Origin: Trileptium ribeirensis
Lineage: Eukaryota > Nematoda > Enoplea > Enoplida > Thoracostomopsidae
Direction: 5' to 3'
DNA: 34,002 bases
NCBI GenBank assembly: GCA_030248225.1
Contig: JASANE010007385.1
Coordinates: forward strand, 1-34,002
Position numbers and translations under genes: made by a program. This document shows, piece by piece, positions 1 through 8,439 of this stretch. The notes under the pieces are model-generated. The model searched no databases, had not been told where the DNA came from, and saw only the letters and a program-made list of their open reading frames with translations. Within the stretch, counting starts at the first letter, position 1; the number at the start of each line of letters is the position of its first letter.

Positions 1-105
1 TCCCATTTTCCTAATTTCCCGTTTTCCCGATTTCCCGATACAATTTTTCCGTTTCCCAATTTCTGTTTTCCCGATTTCCCAATTTCCCGTCTTCCCGGCC
101 GTTAA
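1..105. repeat. Degenerate TTTCCCG-type simple repeat
   Basis: The first 100 bases are built almost entirely from variants of TTTCCCG, TTTCCCA and TTTTCCCGA with drifting spacing, ending near CTTCCCGG. No open frame or promoter is visible. It resembles an eroded short-period satellite. The array may continue to the left of the window, so its true length is unknown. Confidence 0.7.
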
Positions 106-311
106 AATTAGAAAGTGCGAAAAAGAGCAAGTTTACTCAGTCTTCACAGAAATAAAGTAACCAAACAAAAAATAAATACAATTAAGTGTGTGTCTATTAT
201 ACAAGACACACATGCAAATAAAATAAAATTTCCCGCAGGAAAACGGGAAGCCCCGGAAGTTCACTTGGGCCAAAGAACGTATACATGTCTAGATGAATCA
301 GCAATTCCAAC

Positions 312-530
312 TCAATGCCCGTCTGCGCAAAAGTACAGATCGTGATATTCTCCTAAATTTTTAATTCCCATTTGCTCCCAAACCTTGTAAGAATGCGCAT
401 AATCCTCTTCACTTACTTCATTATCTGTCAAACTAGAATAAAATTTTTGATAAGAAGTAAAGATAAAAAGGAGTAATGCAACTCTTGGAGTTGCTATATA
501 AAAAACGGAATTGTATGATACCGAATTCAC
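312..530 (-). pseudogene. Polinton/Maverick-type DNA polymerase B, Exo III-region fragment
   Basis: This is a minus-strand frame of 72 codons. Its last 45 codons (about 321-455) match the stretch just before and including Exo III of protein-primed family B polymerases from Polinton/Maverick and adintovirus-like elements. I can read FYSSLTDNE, then SEEDYAHSYKVWEQ, then LGEYHDLY, and a Y-x3-D motif (YFCAD, aspartate codon 321-323) where Exo III of the 3'-5' proofreading domain belongs. The frame then runs into GH and a stop, so polymerase palm motifs are absent. The first 25 codons do not look like polymerase. The start is not meaningful. It lies on the same strand as, and downstream of, the N-terminal polymerase remnant at 2736-3628, with far more DNA between them than the family needs. 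It is either the same broken gene or a second copy. Polymerase origin is fairly sure; the exact lineage is not. Confidence 0.78.
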
Positions 531-542
531 ATCACAAGGAAG

Positions 543-743
543 TTATGAAGTCTGACCTGCTGCTGTCCCTGTTGGTTTGGCCTTCGTGCCGCCCACTTTA
601 ACATGCGAACCGAAGGTGTCTATAAGCCGCAACTGCCCCTCCTTGTGTGGGATTGCACCAATGCAGACTCGATCGCTCCTTCTGGCGAACTCGTACCTGG
701 CACTCATAAACGAATGCAACGCTATGAACATTCGATTTGTCAA
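543..743 (-). pseudogene. Coding-like segment of unknown identity, in frame with the Exo III fragment
   Basis: A 66-codon minus-strand frame with visibly more G+C in third positions than the surrounding AT-rich DNA, which suggests it was once coding. Readable stretches include YEFARRSDRV, GAIPHKEGQLRLIDTF and KVGGTKAKPTG. It ends at TAA 543-545 and continues in the same frame into the 312-530 polymerase fragment, so 312-743 is open apart from that single stop. The IDTF string and its distance from the Exo III motif would suit the segment between Exo II and Exo III of a Polinton-type polymerase. The flanking residues do not convince me, and the codon composition differs from that of the other polymerase pieces. 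The alternative is an exon or captured fragment of an unrelated host gene. I do not recognise the family. Confidence 0.4.
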
Positions 744-1103
744 ACACTTTAGGAATATATATGTTATTTGCTATATGTTATATATTTTGTAACTTACTGT
801 TGTATTTGCTTGCAAAGTATCTCAAATCGGTAGTACCCCTGTGTCCATCGTATTAGTTCCATAGCCGTCCGGCAACCAAAGGATTTAATAGGGAGCTATA
901 GCTCATACATACTGCTCGAGTATTAAAAGAACAGTATCCTTTTTGGACAGATTAGGTATCCGCTTGAGAGGAATCGTCTGTTAGGTTAGGTCGAAAGGGA
1001 ATCGATAGGTGGATAAACAACTTTATTAATGGTGACTTGTAAACTTTCTGGTGGCATCAACTTATGACATCACCATCATTTAGGATCGAGAATCTGCCTA
1101 TAA
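744..1103. other. Unannotated AT-rich spacer
   Basis: No open frame, RNA gene or clear repeat is seen. It contains ordinary AT-rich sequence leading into the dispersed repeat that starts near 1104. Confidence 0.5.
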
Positions 1104-1405
1104 ATTTTCAGGCAATTGTTGGAACCTGTAGGGGCCACATTCGTCAAGCCTGTTGCTGCGTGAATTCGTGCTCGAAAGGACTGAGGTAGAGATAAATTTC
1201 GAGATAGTTTCACGGTGCCATATAATTCATTTCGTTCGTATCATATTCATGTCAAACCAAGCGAAAGATCCAAACTTCCGAGTGAGATTGCAATAGCGAA
1301 TATTCGCATGTCACTATGACCTGTGAGCAGGTGTCAGTGTCAGCCTCCCTGGGGCGGTACATTATAACGTTACAAACAAGAACATCTTAGAGCGGGGGAT
1401 TCAGC
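1104..1405 (+). repeat. Dispersed repeat X, copy 1
   Basis: This 300-bp stretch aligns by eye with the reverse complement of about 9998-10296. Shared blocks, in order, are TTTCAGG-AATTGT, ACATT-GTCAA, the GGTAGAG segment, the 15-base block CTTCCGAGTGAGATT, CATGTCAYTATG, and a weaker tail. The copies have small indels and are clearly old. No coding frame runs through it. It could be a solo LTR or a piece of a longer interspersed element, but no TG...CA ends or target duplication could be fixed. Confidence 0.65.
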
Positions 1406-2735
1406 TTAGTGTATATACATATAAACTCATATAAAAACCTAAATCGACGGTCTGCATTTTAATTCCGTCCTTGGGGATACTTGGTGTGGTGCAGTGTTTA
1501 AGTATAAAAGTTCCGGATTATATATTTCTGTGAATCCTTACTCTGTTTCTCATGCATATCAAGTTGGACTTAAATTCGAACATACACCGCGATGTCTGAA
1601 TGGTTTAGCAGCTGATATAAGCATATAAACCTGTCTTTGCTTCATTAACATAAGCTGAAGATAAACATTTCCTACAGCGTCAAGATGAAAAATTGCCACT
1701 GGAAATATTTGTGCTACTTACAAGGGCAATTTGCTGATTTTATATTTTATTTAGTTTGGTTGTGTTGGAACTTGATCACTTCGTGTGTTATAACGAAGCT
1801 AGTATATATTAGAACTGGAGCAAAAAATGTGGAAAATTTTAAATAAGAATTTCTAATCGGAACTTCTGTTCCGATACAGGTTTTGCCTTTTGCATGGCAT
1901 CGCAACCGCAACACCATTTTCGCCGCAACCTGAAATTCCGGTTACTAAGTAACTGCGATTTTACTATATGCCTAATACTTTGTCAGAGCAGCCATATTAT
2001 GTTCACCTAACCCTTTTAAAAAGAAATTTTCAGGATTTTGGAAAGCTATATGAAATAGTTTTGCTTATTCAGGTCTGCTGAACGATCGTGATATTAACCG
2101 TTAATTACGACAAGAATGTCAAATTTAGAAAGTCATCTAATTCGTGAAACATCGCAAAATAAACCCATAGATCATAGCAAGCAACTAATGCTCACTGCCT
2201 CAACTTGTCGTATGAATCAGAACGGAATTGCTGTTTTTAAGCCAAACTGCGTAGAATTTCCCTACACCCATAATAAGTTACATGTCGATTGGTTAAAATA
2301 AGTCAGTCGTACTTTTCATTTTGTATTTTATGGTTTTTAACGCTGTAGATCTTTTTATAGGTAATGAATTTTAAGAGTTTTAAATGTACAAACCTCATTT
2401 TGTCTTTTATACAGTTTATACGTTATGCTCCAAACTTTATGCATCGTATCAAATACAATAGAATTTTTTTAAATATTCAAAACATGACTGGGTGTCCTAT
2501 TTCGTGAAAATTTGGGTTCCAAATCTAGAAAGTGGTTTCCTAATTTGGGAAGCGATTTGTGAAGTAGCGAAATGGTTCTCTGAGTTGGAACATGATATTT
2601 TATTTTTGCTAAACAGAATTAGTGTTAAAACCATTTTTACGGCTCCTACACTTATATATTCCGTTGTCAAAACAGAAACCGATTTATATTAATAAACATA
2701 ATGCCAATATCAATCAGTGAATGCGGATGCAGCAT
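1406..2735. other. AT-rich stretch with no recognised feature
   Basis: Only short chance ORFs occur here (for example 2116-2301 and 2492-2692, plus strand), and they lack motifs or codon bias. It separates the two halves of the decayed polymerase on the minus strand, so part of it is probably DNA inserted into that gene or replacing part of it. Confidence 0.45.
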
Positions 2736-3628
2736 TTAGGTGCATAATGCATCATTTACCTTAAGATGTGCGCACCTAGAGCCGGATTCTGTCACAGAGC
2801 CAATTCCGGCTCGTGACAAAACGGCACAGCCACATGCGGCACGCATTTGCAACTTATCTTTGCAACACCCTTTCACTTCAACCAAGCCATAGCTGCAAGG
2901 AGTATAACGTTGGTATGCTGTGGTTGCAGAAATATTGGGGTTGGGATCACATCCATCTAGTTTTTCAAGCAGATATTCAACGTCTGCATATATTACATAA
3001 GGTGCGCGTTGTATTTTATGTAAATTTTTTAATTTTAATTTGGGAGGTTTAGGCATCTCAATCTTTGAGCACGTGTCATTTCTACACAGTACCATATGCT
3101 CATCGCGCACCTTCTCACTATAACATGGTACCAAGCATTTAAATCAAAAGTACTTTTTAGCTTTATGTTTTCTTTGGTCGTGCAATAGTTTGTATAGGTT
3201 ATGTACAAGGCAGTAATGACCTTTGTACAATAATAAATGCATGTATTTCTGGCGTTGCGCATCTGAAATAAATAAAGGACCTAAGTACTCACCTTCAAGG
3301 TCATACAGATTTACAGCAATTTTATTTCGTTCTTCAAATTTACTAATATCACGTATCTTAACGGGATATTCTATTCCACACAATGTAAATCATTTATACT
3401 TGTTGCTGCAGGCCCTGTAGTTCGCTGCTGCAGCTGCCGTTGTTGCTGTTTGAAACGTTGTAGTTTTAGGTTGTTGTTAATATAAGGGTGTTGGGTGGTG
3501 GTAATAGTTTATTTACATGTTGTGGTGTTCGTAATATGGAGGGTGGCAATCGTTGGTGATATTGTTTATGTCGCATCAACGAATCTTTTTCGGTTAAATT
3601 CGCGACCACAAAAATTACACTTATTACA
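2736..3628 (-). pseudogene. Decayed Polinton/Maverick-type DNA polymerase B, N-terminal part
   Basis: Read 5' to 3' on the minus strand, there are three parts. First is a C2H2 zinc finger (3619-3556) with C-x2-C-x12-H-x3-H spacing; a five-T run on the plus strand (3586-3590) carries one extra base that shifts the frame between its halves. A short P/Q/T-rich linker follows and is broken again by TAA at 3466-3468. Second is the domain preceding the exonuclease (3389-3147), with IEYPVKIRDISKFEERN, NLYDLEGEYLGPL and KGHYCLVHNL. Third, after an in-frame TGA at 3144-3146, the frame resumes with a C...H-x3-C zinc-binding pattern, then QRAPYVIYADVEYLLEKL. The last string holds Exo I as D-x-E (codons 2982-2984 and 2976-2978). 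In the family this enzyme copies element DNA from a protein primer; this copy cannot be expressed whole. The similarity fades after CSYGLVEV, and the frame ends at 2736. No neighbouring integrase, ATPase or capsid gene was found. Confidence 0.82.
3415..3475. repeat. CTG/GTT-rich microsatellite-like patch
   Basis: Plus-strand sequence rich in GCTGCTGCAG and GTTGTTGCTG triplets. On the minus strand it lies in the linker between the zinc finger and the polymerase N-terminal domain, where it would encode Q/T/A-rich residues. Slippage here probably helped break the frame. Confidence 0.5.
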
Positions 3629-3639
3629 GTTTATGATTT

Positions 3640-4020
3640 AGGATAACACGAAATTCCGTAGATTTATTTATATATTTTGAGGTAAGAAAATGTCGTTTTC
3701 AATATTAATTTACCGGCTACAAAGTAATTTCATTAATAGTTAAATTCCTAACTGCTGAAGTTTGTTCAGCCTAAAAATTCAAATGTAACCCAGTTTTACA
3801 CACAAAAATCACGTAAAATACTATACATAATTCATTTATTGTAATATATTACGTATCTATATATAAATATATTTTATATAATCATATAATTAGCTAAAAT
3901 ACGAAAATTGGATATAAAATGTGATAATAAAATGTTAGTATGTATGCGTTTTTAGTTTCACAATTTAGAAAGACAGATTAACCCTTTACTTCGTCAATGA
4001 ATATGCATTTTGAGATTCGA
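3640..4020. other. Very AT-rich spacer
   Basis: Contains an especially AT-rich run (about 3825-3910, alternating TATA-type sequence). No gene or repeat unit was recognised. It lies just upstream, on the minus strand, of the polymerase remnant, but no promoter can be defended. Confidence 0.45.
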
Positions 4021-4027
4021 CGAAACA

Positions 4028-4170
4028 TTATTGGTTGCTGTGAGGTATCGAATTTCTAGCGCTTCGGTGAAAGTCACTTTAACTGACCATTGAGCTATCT
4101 CGTAGCTATTGCTTGGAACCTCAAGGCTCCTCGTAAAGCGAGGGAACAACAACATGCGTGGAGTTATTTT
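4028..4170 (-). repeat. tRNA-derived SINE-like repeat, family B, copy 1
   Basis: On the minus strand there is a pol III box A match, TAGCTCAATGG (4087-4097), followed 43 nt on by a box B-like AATTCGATACC (4044-4054). The same two boxes with identical spacing occur at 31443-31496. Homology between the copies also covers about 60 bp ahead of box A (a TGTTGTTG block and a CTCGCTT...GGAGCC block). Acceptor and T-stem pairing do not form, so it is not a working tRNA. The anticodon region TTTCAC, shared by both copies, resembles tRNA-Glu, but that parentage is a guess. Confidence 0.6.
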
Positions 4171-4189
4171 CACCACCATCGTTTCACGG

Positions 4190-5220
4190 ACATTTAGTTA
4201 ATCAAATTCGAGAAAATTGTAATTATTCATTAAATCCAAAGGTTTATAGAAAAATATAACCTATTAGTACAGATTTTGCAGAAAGGCTATAGTCCCTAGT
4301 TGCTGCTTTTACTACTTTTAGGTATATTAAAGTCTAAAATGCGACGCCAACGCTCCAAACGAATTTTTTATTCCTTTCTCAATTATATCTTGTGGCTGTT
4401 AATATATTGCAAATTTATTCCATAGCTACGTTTTAAGATCTCGGATTGTAGTTTTGCTTTTGTTTTTGTATTTTCGTTTATCAAACATCACTGAAGTCCA
4501 TTTTTGCTGGTATACATATGTTTGGAATGCGCGGATCGAGATGGTTATTTGTTGTATGGGAAAGAGTCGAGCTCATTGCTGTAAGCAAAGTTTAAGGGAG
4601 TCTTTTTAAAAACTTGTAATACAGTACATGAAGTAGCAATTTAGAGGCAATTGCCAATAATGAGGTAAATCCTCTGACCTAAATTTAAAAGGCTTAAGTA
4701 AAGTCATCTGAAATATATATTCTAATTTTCGATTCATATTATAGATAATGCTCAACAGCGCAAATCCGTCTCAGCCGTCAGCAACATACTGTGGATTACG
4801 ATTTCCTTGCTGCTTTTGGTTGTGGTCCATCGTGTGGGTGACGAAAGATAACCCGAAACGGTTATATATTCAGATACTCTGTCTTCCTCTCTGCTGGTTT
4901 CGAGCGGGAACGATAACTTTAAATATGCGATACCTTGGATAGCTCGGAGCCTTTTCCCACAGGTGTTGACAATTGTTCGTATGAATTGAACCTAAACATT
5001 CTTAATGGACGGTGGGTAAAGAGGGAGGATTACTGCCAGCGATTTTTAGGCATGTTTCGTCTCCTGTGGAGTGTTAACAATGCAAGCCAAGATAAGTCAA
5101 TACTATGATCGAGGTCCACTGTATTTTTGGTTCCAAACGTCGATTTGTATGACATAAAATGATACTTCGTTTATCACAACTGACAGACAGCGAACGCGAG
5201 GCTATAAAGATTAGTGATGA
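4190..5220. other. Unrecognised spacer
   Basis: About 1 kb without a supported gene. The ORF at 4748-4942 has no motif or codon signature. Nothing repeated within the window was noticed. Confidence 0.45.
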
Positions 5221-5236
5221 GCACCGATACTAAATC

Positions 5237-5335
5237 TGCTTACCGGTTAACCGATTTTCGGTTTTAACTAACTGCTGAACCGTCGCTTTTTAACTGAACA
5301 CCGGTTAACCGCTGTTTTCGGTTAGCCAGTGTTTT
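5237..5335. repeat. CCGGTTAA self-complementary motif patch 1
   Basis: Contains ACCGGTTAACCG twice (5242-5253 and 5300-5311) with scattered fragments such as CGGTT and AACCG between. The motif is its own reverse complement when tandem. A second patch lies at 7628-7680. It is probably an eroded simple repeat. Confidence 0.55.
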
Positions 5336-5339
5336 TGAC

Positions 5340-5779
5340 ATTCATTTTTTGTAAACGCACCACTTAATGTAACTGCAGTTGCTGATAGGAATATTTTGAG
5401 GAACAAAGATAAAAAAAATTGTTGTAAAATCTCAGCATGATAAAGTGCTAATACGTCTTGTCTTCGTTATGAAATTTTTGTGTGCAATGTAGTGTATTTT
5501 TCAAGATCAAACAAATTTATTTGTTCGAGACTAAGTGCAATAAGCACTATATTAAATTAATATTATGATGAAACTATGATGGTCGACTGTATTGAAGAGT
5601 GTGCCACTTCTTCAGCTTTTGTATATAATCGACCGCGGTACGTCGCGCTCGTTTGCACACTTACCCCTCAAAAGTTTTCGTTCCGCTAAGCTCAGAATTC
5701 TACATGTTTTCGAGAGCTTTTCCAGACCCTCCAGGGTTTCAAACTACTTATTCAAGCTCCCTGCGAGATTTCGGCCCAC
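5340..5779. other. Unrecognised spacer
   Basis: No gene was supported. Two overlapping short plus-strand frames (5592-5816 and 5653-5907) run into the minisatellite that follows and have no recognisable content. Confidence 0.4.
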
Positions 5780-5950
5780 AGACGCCCCAGGTTTTCGACC
5801 CACTAAATTCGCGTAATCCAAACCTGGGTTTAAAAACCTGGGTCTGGTATAAATCAGTGGTTCGAAAATGTGGTGGTGTGGATGTGGTGGTTCAAGAACA
5901 TGGGTGAGGTGGGTCACGTGTTCGACTCACTTTGTGGCTCGAAAACCTAA
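5780..5950. repeat. GTGGTCC/AAAACCTGG minisatellite, locus 1, with inverted arm
   Basis: Irregular repeats of a 27-30 bp monomer are built from GTGGTTC(A/G)AAAA and AACCTGGGT. A short arm at 5785-5804 carries the monomer inverted (CCAGGTTTTCGACCCACT) relative to 5821-5900. The same monomer family makes up 26500-26815. One block, GTGGTTCAAGAACATGGG (from about 5885), matches the reverse complement of 26500-26545 closely. It is not coding. Confidence 0.6.
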
Positions 5951-5994
5951 GAGGGATAACGCAGAGCTGTGTGCGGGTACGGGATCAAATGTTA

Positions 5995-6070
5995 AGCCCG
6001 TGGGTAGGGGTACCCGCAGGTAGCGGGCAACCCGAAGGTACGGCTACCCGCGGGTACCCACAGGTTCCGG
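5995..6070. repeat. GGGTACCC self-complementary motif patch 1
   Basis: GC-rich patch with GGGTACCC at 6008-6015 and 6052-6059 and several CTACCCG/CGGGTA variants between. Related patches occur at 6715-6800 and 9800-9880. It is a degenerate simple repeat and can form short hairpins. Confidence 0.5.
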
Positions 6071-6268
6071 AAAGTAATCGCAGGATATTTAGCACAACTC
6101 CGAGTACAGTGCAACGCCCTACTTGCAAGAATAACCACCCATGGTGTTAAATATTTTGCTTTGCGACCAGGAATGGAGGGTGGGTCAGTGGGTCGATCGT
6201 GGGTCATGTGAGTCGCTATGTTTGGTGGTCACGGTGACTGGCGCCATGTCGTCATGTTCACAAAACGC

Positions 6269-6475
6269 AGCTGAAGCCTGTAAGCTGTTCCGTTTATTTT
6301 GCGCCGTAGATGTTAATAGACATTTCATCTTTGGTGTACGTTGCAGAAGAAACTAGGCGGTTCTGTTTACTGGACACTGTAGAAGCCACTAGGCAGTTTC
6401 CTTTAGTTGGCGCTGTAGACAACAAGGAGGCTCCCTTTTCTAGGCTCTGCAGAAGTGCAAATTACGGTATCTTTA
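6269..6475 (+). repeat. 36-bp minisatellite, about five to six diverged units
   Basis: Anchors of the form G(T/C)AGA recur at 6306, 6343, 6379, 6415 and 6449, giving spacings of 37, 36, 36 and 34, with an earlier weak unit from about 6270. Each unit continues with an ACTAGGC(A/G)GTT-like segment and ends near a GGC(A/G)CT or GGCTCT tail. Because 36 is a multiple of three, the plus frame at 6310-6534 stays open and shows a weak 12-residue periodicity (for example VEATRQFPLVGA). This could be an old coding repeat, but nothing else supports a gene. Confidence 0.6.
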
Positions 6476-6499
6476 GGACGTTACAAATTCCTGCGCCGG

Positions 6500-7620
6500 G
6501 CACGGGTCGAGCAGCCTCCCTGAATGCTGGCTAGCTTTCGGCGGTTCACGTCCTTGTCGTGCAGCCTGGGCAGCGAGAGATGGCTAGCGAAGAGTGAACA
6601 AGATTAGAAGAAGATGGCCGCTATCAAAAAGTTAACAAGATTAGAATGGCTTTAAAACGCAAAGCGATAAATATATTGAACCATTAAGGATTCAATAACT
6701 TGCGGCCCCGCGGGCCTGAAAAAACGTATTGAGCCCACGGGTACGGACCTACTGGCGATGCATAGCCCTTTCATATGCGCGGCTACCCGCGGACTCAATA
6801 ATTTCTGCACGCACACACCTCTGGGATAACGTACAATCGGTAAGTGCCACGGTCGATTATATACACAAACTGAAAAGTGTCACAATTGTTTGTTGCTGAA
6901 TTCTTGTTTATGCTTATAGACCGCAGAACCAGTATTCATGTGGTTCCCATTGACCTTAACGTATGTCGAATCCACAGAAACCTAGCTCTTTAAAAACGAG
7001 AGACATACAACATTGAAACGACTCGAAATTGATGAAATCTCAAGTCTCTACACGCGAGTAATCTTACAAGTGACTCACTGCTCATGGTGAATGAGTTGTG
7101 GGCAGCTAGACTTAGTAATATCTTATGCATGTAATTATTAGATATTTGCGTTTTTTTGAAAAAATAGCCCAAACTCGAATTAAGTTTGCTTAGATTTCTT
7201 CGTATTGTTGTAATGTTACCTTAATTTCCATTATTGTTGTAATTTTAGCTTAATTTCCACTATTTCATAAGCTATTGACGTTGGAGAACTGATTGAGGAT
7301 ACTCTCACAGACTTTTTTGAGGTTCCGTATTTACTGGGCCGGGAGTCTCCACACTGAGGCGATAGACTAAAAAACCTAGGGAACATCTTAATCTGGTTCC
7401 TTGTTTGCGAGTTCGAAATAGCAGACATCGAACAACAAAAGAAGCGGTTGAAATAAAAATTGTAAACATTATCGTTTTTAAATAATTTTAATATCTTTCT
7501 AAAACTCCCTGCTATTATAGCTTTGTCCAACAATATAATTGATACGTGAGCTGATATAGGGTTATTGGATCGCCTGTATTTGACGAAACATAGTTATGCC
7601 TTTGATGTACCAATGTAGTA
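6500..7620. other. Spacer with GC-rich start and no recognised gene
   Basis: Holds a repeated AACAAGATTAGAA phrase (about 6598-6650) and the second GGGTACCC-type patch (6715-6800). The minus-strand frames at 6990-7172 and 7231-7533 have no motifs I recognise and no codon bias. Confidence 0.4.
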
Positions 7621-7627
7621 TCCAAGC

Positions 7628-7680
7628 GGTCGGTTAACCGATTCTTTCAAAACTACCGGTTAACCGGCTGCATTTGGTTA
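7628..7680. repeat. CCGGTTAA self-complementary motif patch 2
   Basis: CGGTTAACCG at 7631-7640 and ACCGGTTAACCGG at 7655-7667, followed by GGTTACCG. It is the same motif family as 5237-5335. Confidence 0.5.
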
Positions 7681-7761
7681 CCGAAATTTTTCCAAACGAT
7701 TAACCTCACCCATCTATAATAAAGATCTCAGCATATTTTTATTTGCTTGAAAAATCAGTTT

Positions 7762-7993
7762 AGTATAATTAATTGTCCACTGAATACGCTTCACATTTTT
7801 AATAATTTTTGTTTTATAGGAATTTATGAAAATTTAAACTGCCTATTCGATAAAGTAGCTTGAAAACACTCACACGAAGTATAATTAATTGTCCACTGAA
7901 TACGCTTCACATTTTTAATAATTTTTGTTTTATAGGAATTTATGAAAATTTAAACTGCCTATTCGATAAAGTAGCTTGAAAACACTCACACGA
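7762..7993 (+). repeat. Perfect 116-bp tandem duplication
   Basis: Bases 7762-7877 and 7878-7993 are identical as read base by base. Both start AGTATAATTAATTGTCC and end CACTCACACGA. The left border is sharp, since 7761 differs from 7877; the right border extends one base and then stops. Identity across 116 bp, in a window where other repeats are heavily diverged, implies a recent event or an assembly artefact. No coding content is seen. Confidence 0.93.
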
Positions 7994-8123
7994 AACATAA
8001 GACCAGGGCTGACGTCAACCCAAGCGTGAGGGTACCTTCCACATGTTAAGGGCATCCCACAAAATGCAAATTATGGCATAAAATCGCCTCGAACATTATT
8101 CGTAACAAGTTCAATATATACCA

Positions 8124-8439
8124 TACATGCTGACGATACGAGGGTGTAGGGAGGGGTGTACCTTGAGTCGACGGGTGAGGTACTCCAGGGGACGGGTTGC
8201 TGAAACATATTGATGACCTGCCCTGCCGCTCGAGGACTTCTCTTTTGGCAATTTTGCCCTAATTTTTGCCGAGTTTCATATTATGCTTGCCAATTCTTCC
8301 TAAAATTAAAGAAGGCGGTGCGGCGGACCAGAGTAGGTAGAGTGGCACTCTCAAGGGGATGGAACCGGATCTCGGGGGTGTACGAGGCCTTAAGGTGGTG
8401 GAGTGGGGGTAGCCCCTTGAACCCCTGATTCGGCATGTA
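8124..8439 (+). mobile_element. Short TIR element (MITE-like), copy 1
   Basis: A 316-bp copy of an element also found at 18181-18514. The ends are imperfect inverted repeats: left TACATGCTGACGATACGAGG, and right, read inward, TACATGCCGAATCAGGGG. Shared internal landmarks in order are GAGGT-CTCCAGGGG, an AT-rich centre with repeated TTTTTGCC, GAAGGCGG, CTCAAGGGG, (A/T)TC(A/T)TCGGGG-like sequence, and AACCCCTG. There is no transposase frame. A TA at each end could be the target duplication of a Tc1/mariner-type element, but the 2-bp signal is too weak to assign a superfamily. Confidence 0.72.

Noticed and set aside
3144..3146. Selenocysteine or alternative-code reading of TGA
   Set aside because: Other frame breaks in the same pseudogene show ordinary decay, and no other sign of recoding is present.
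4044..4100. Functional tRNA gene on the minus strand
   Set aside because: Box A and box B are present, but the T-stem and acceptor stem do not pair. A diverged copy with the same head exists at 31.4 kb.
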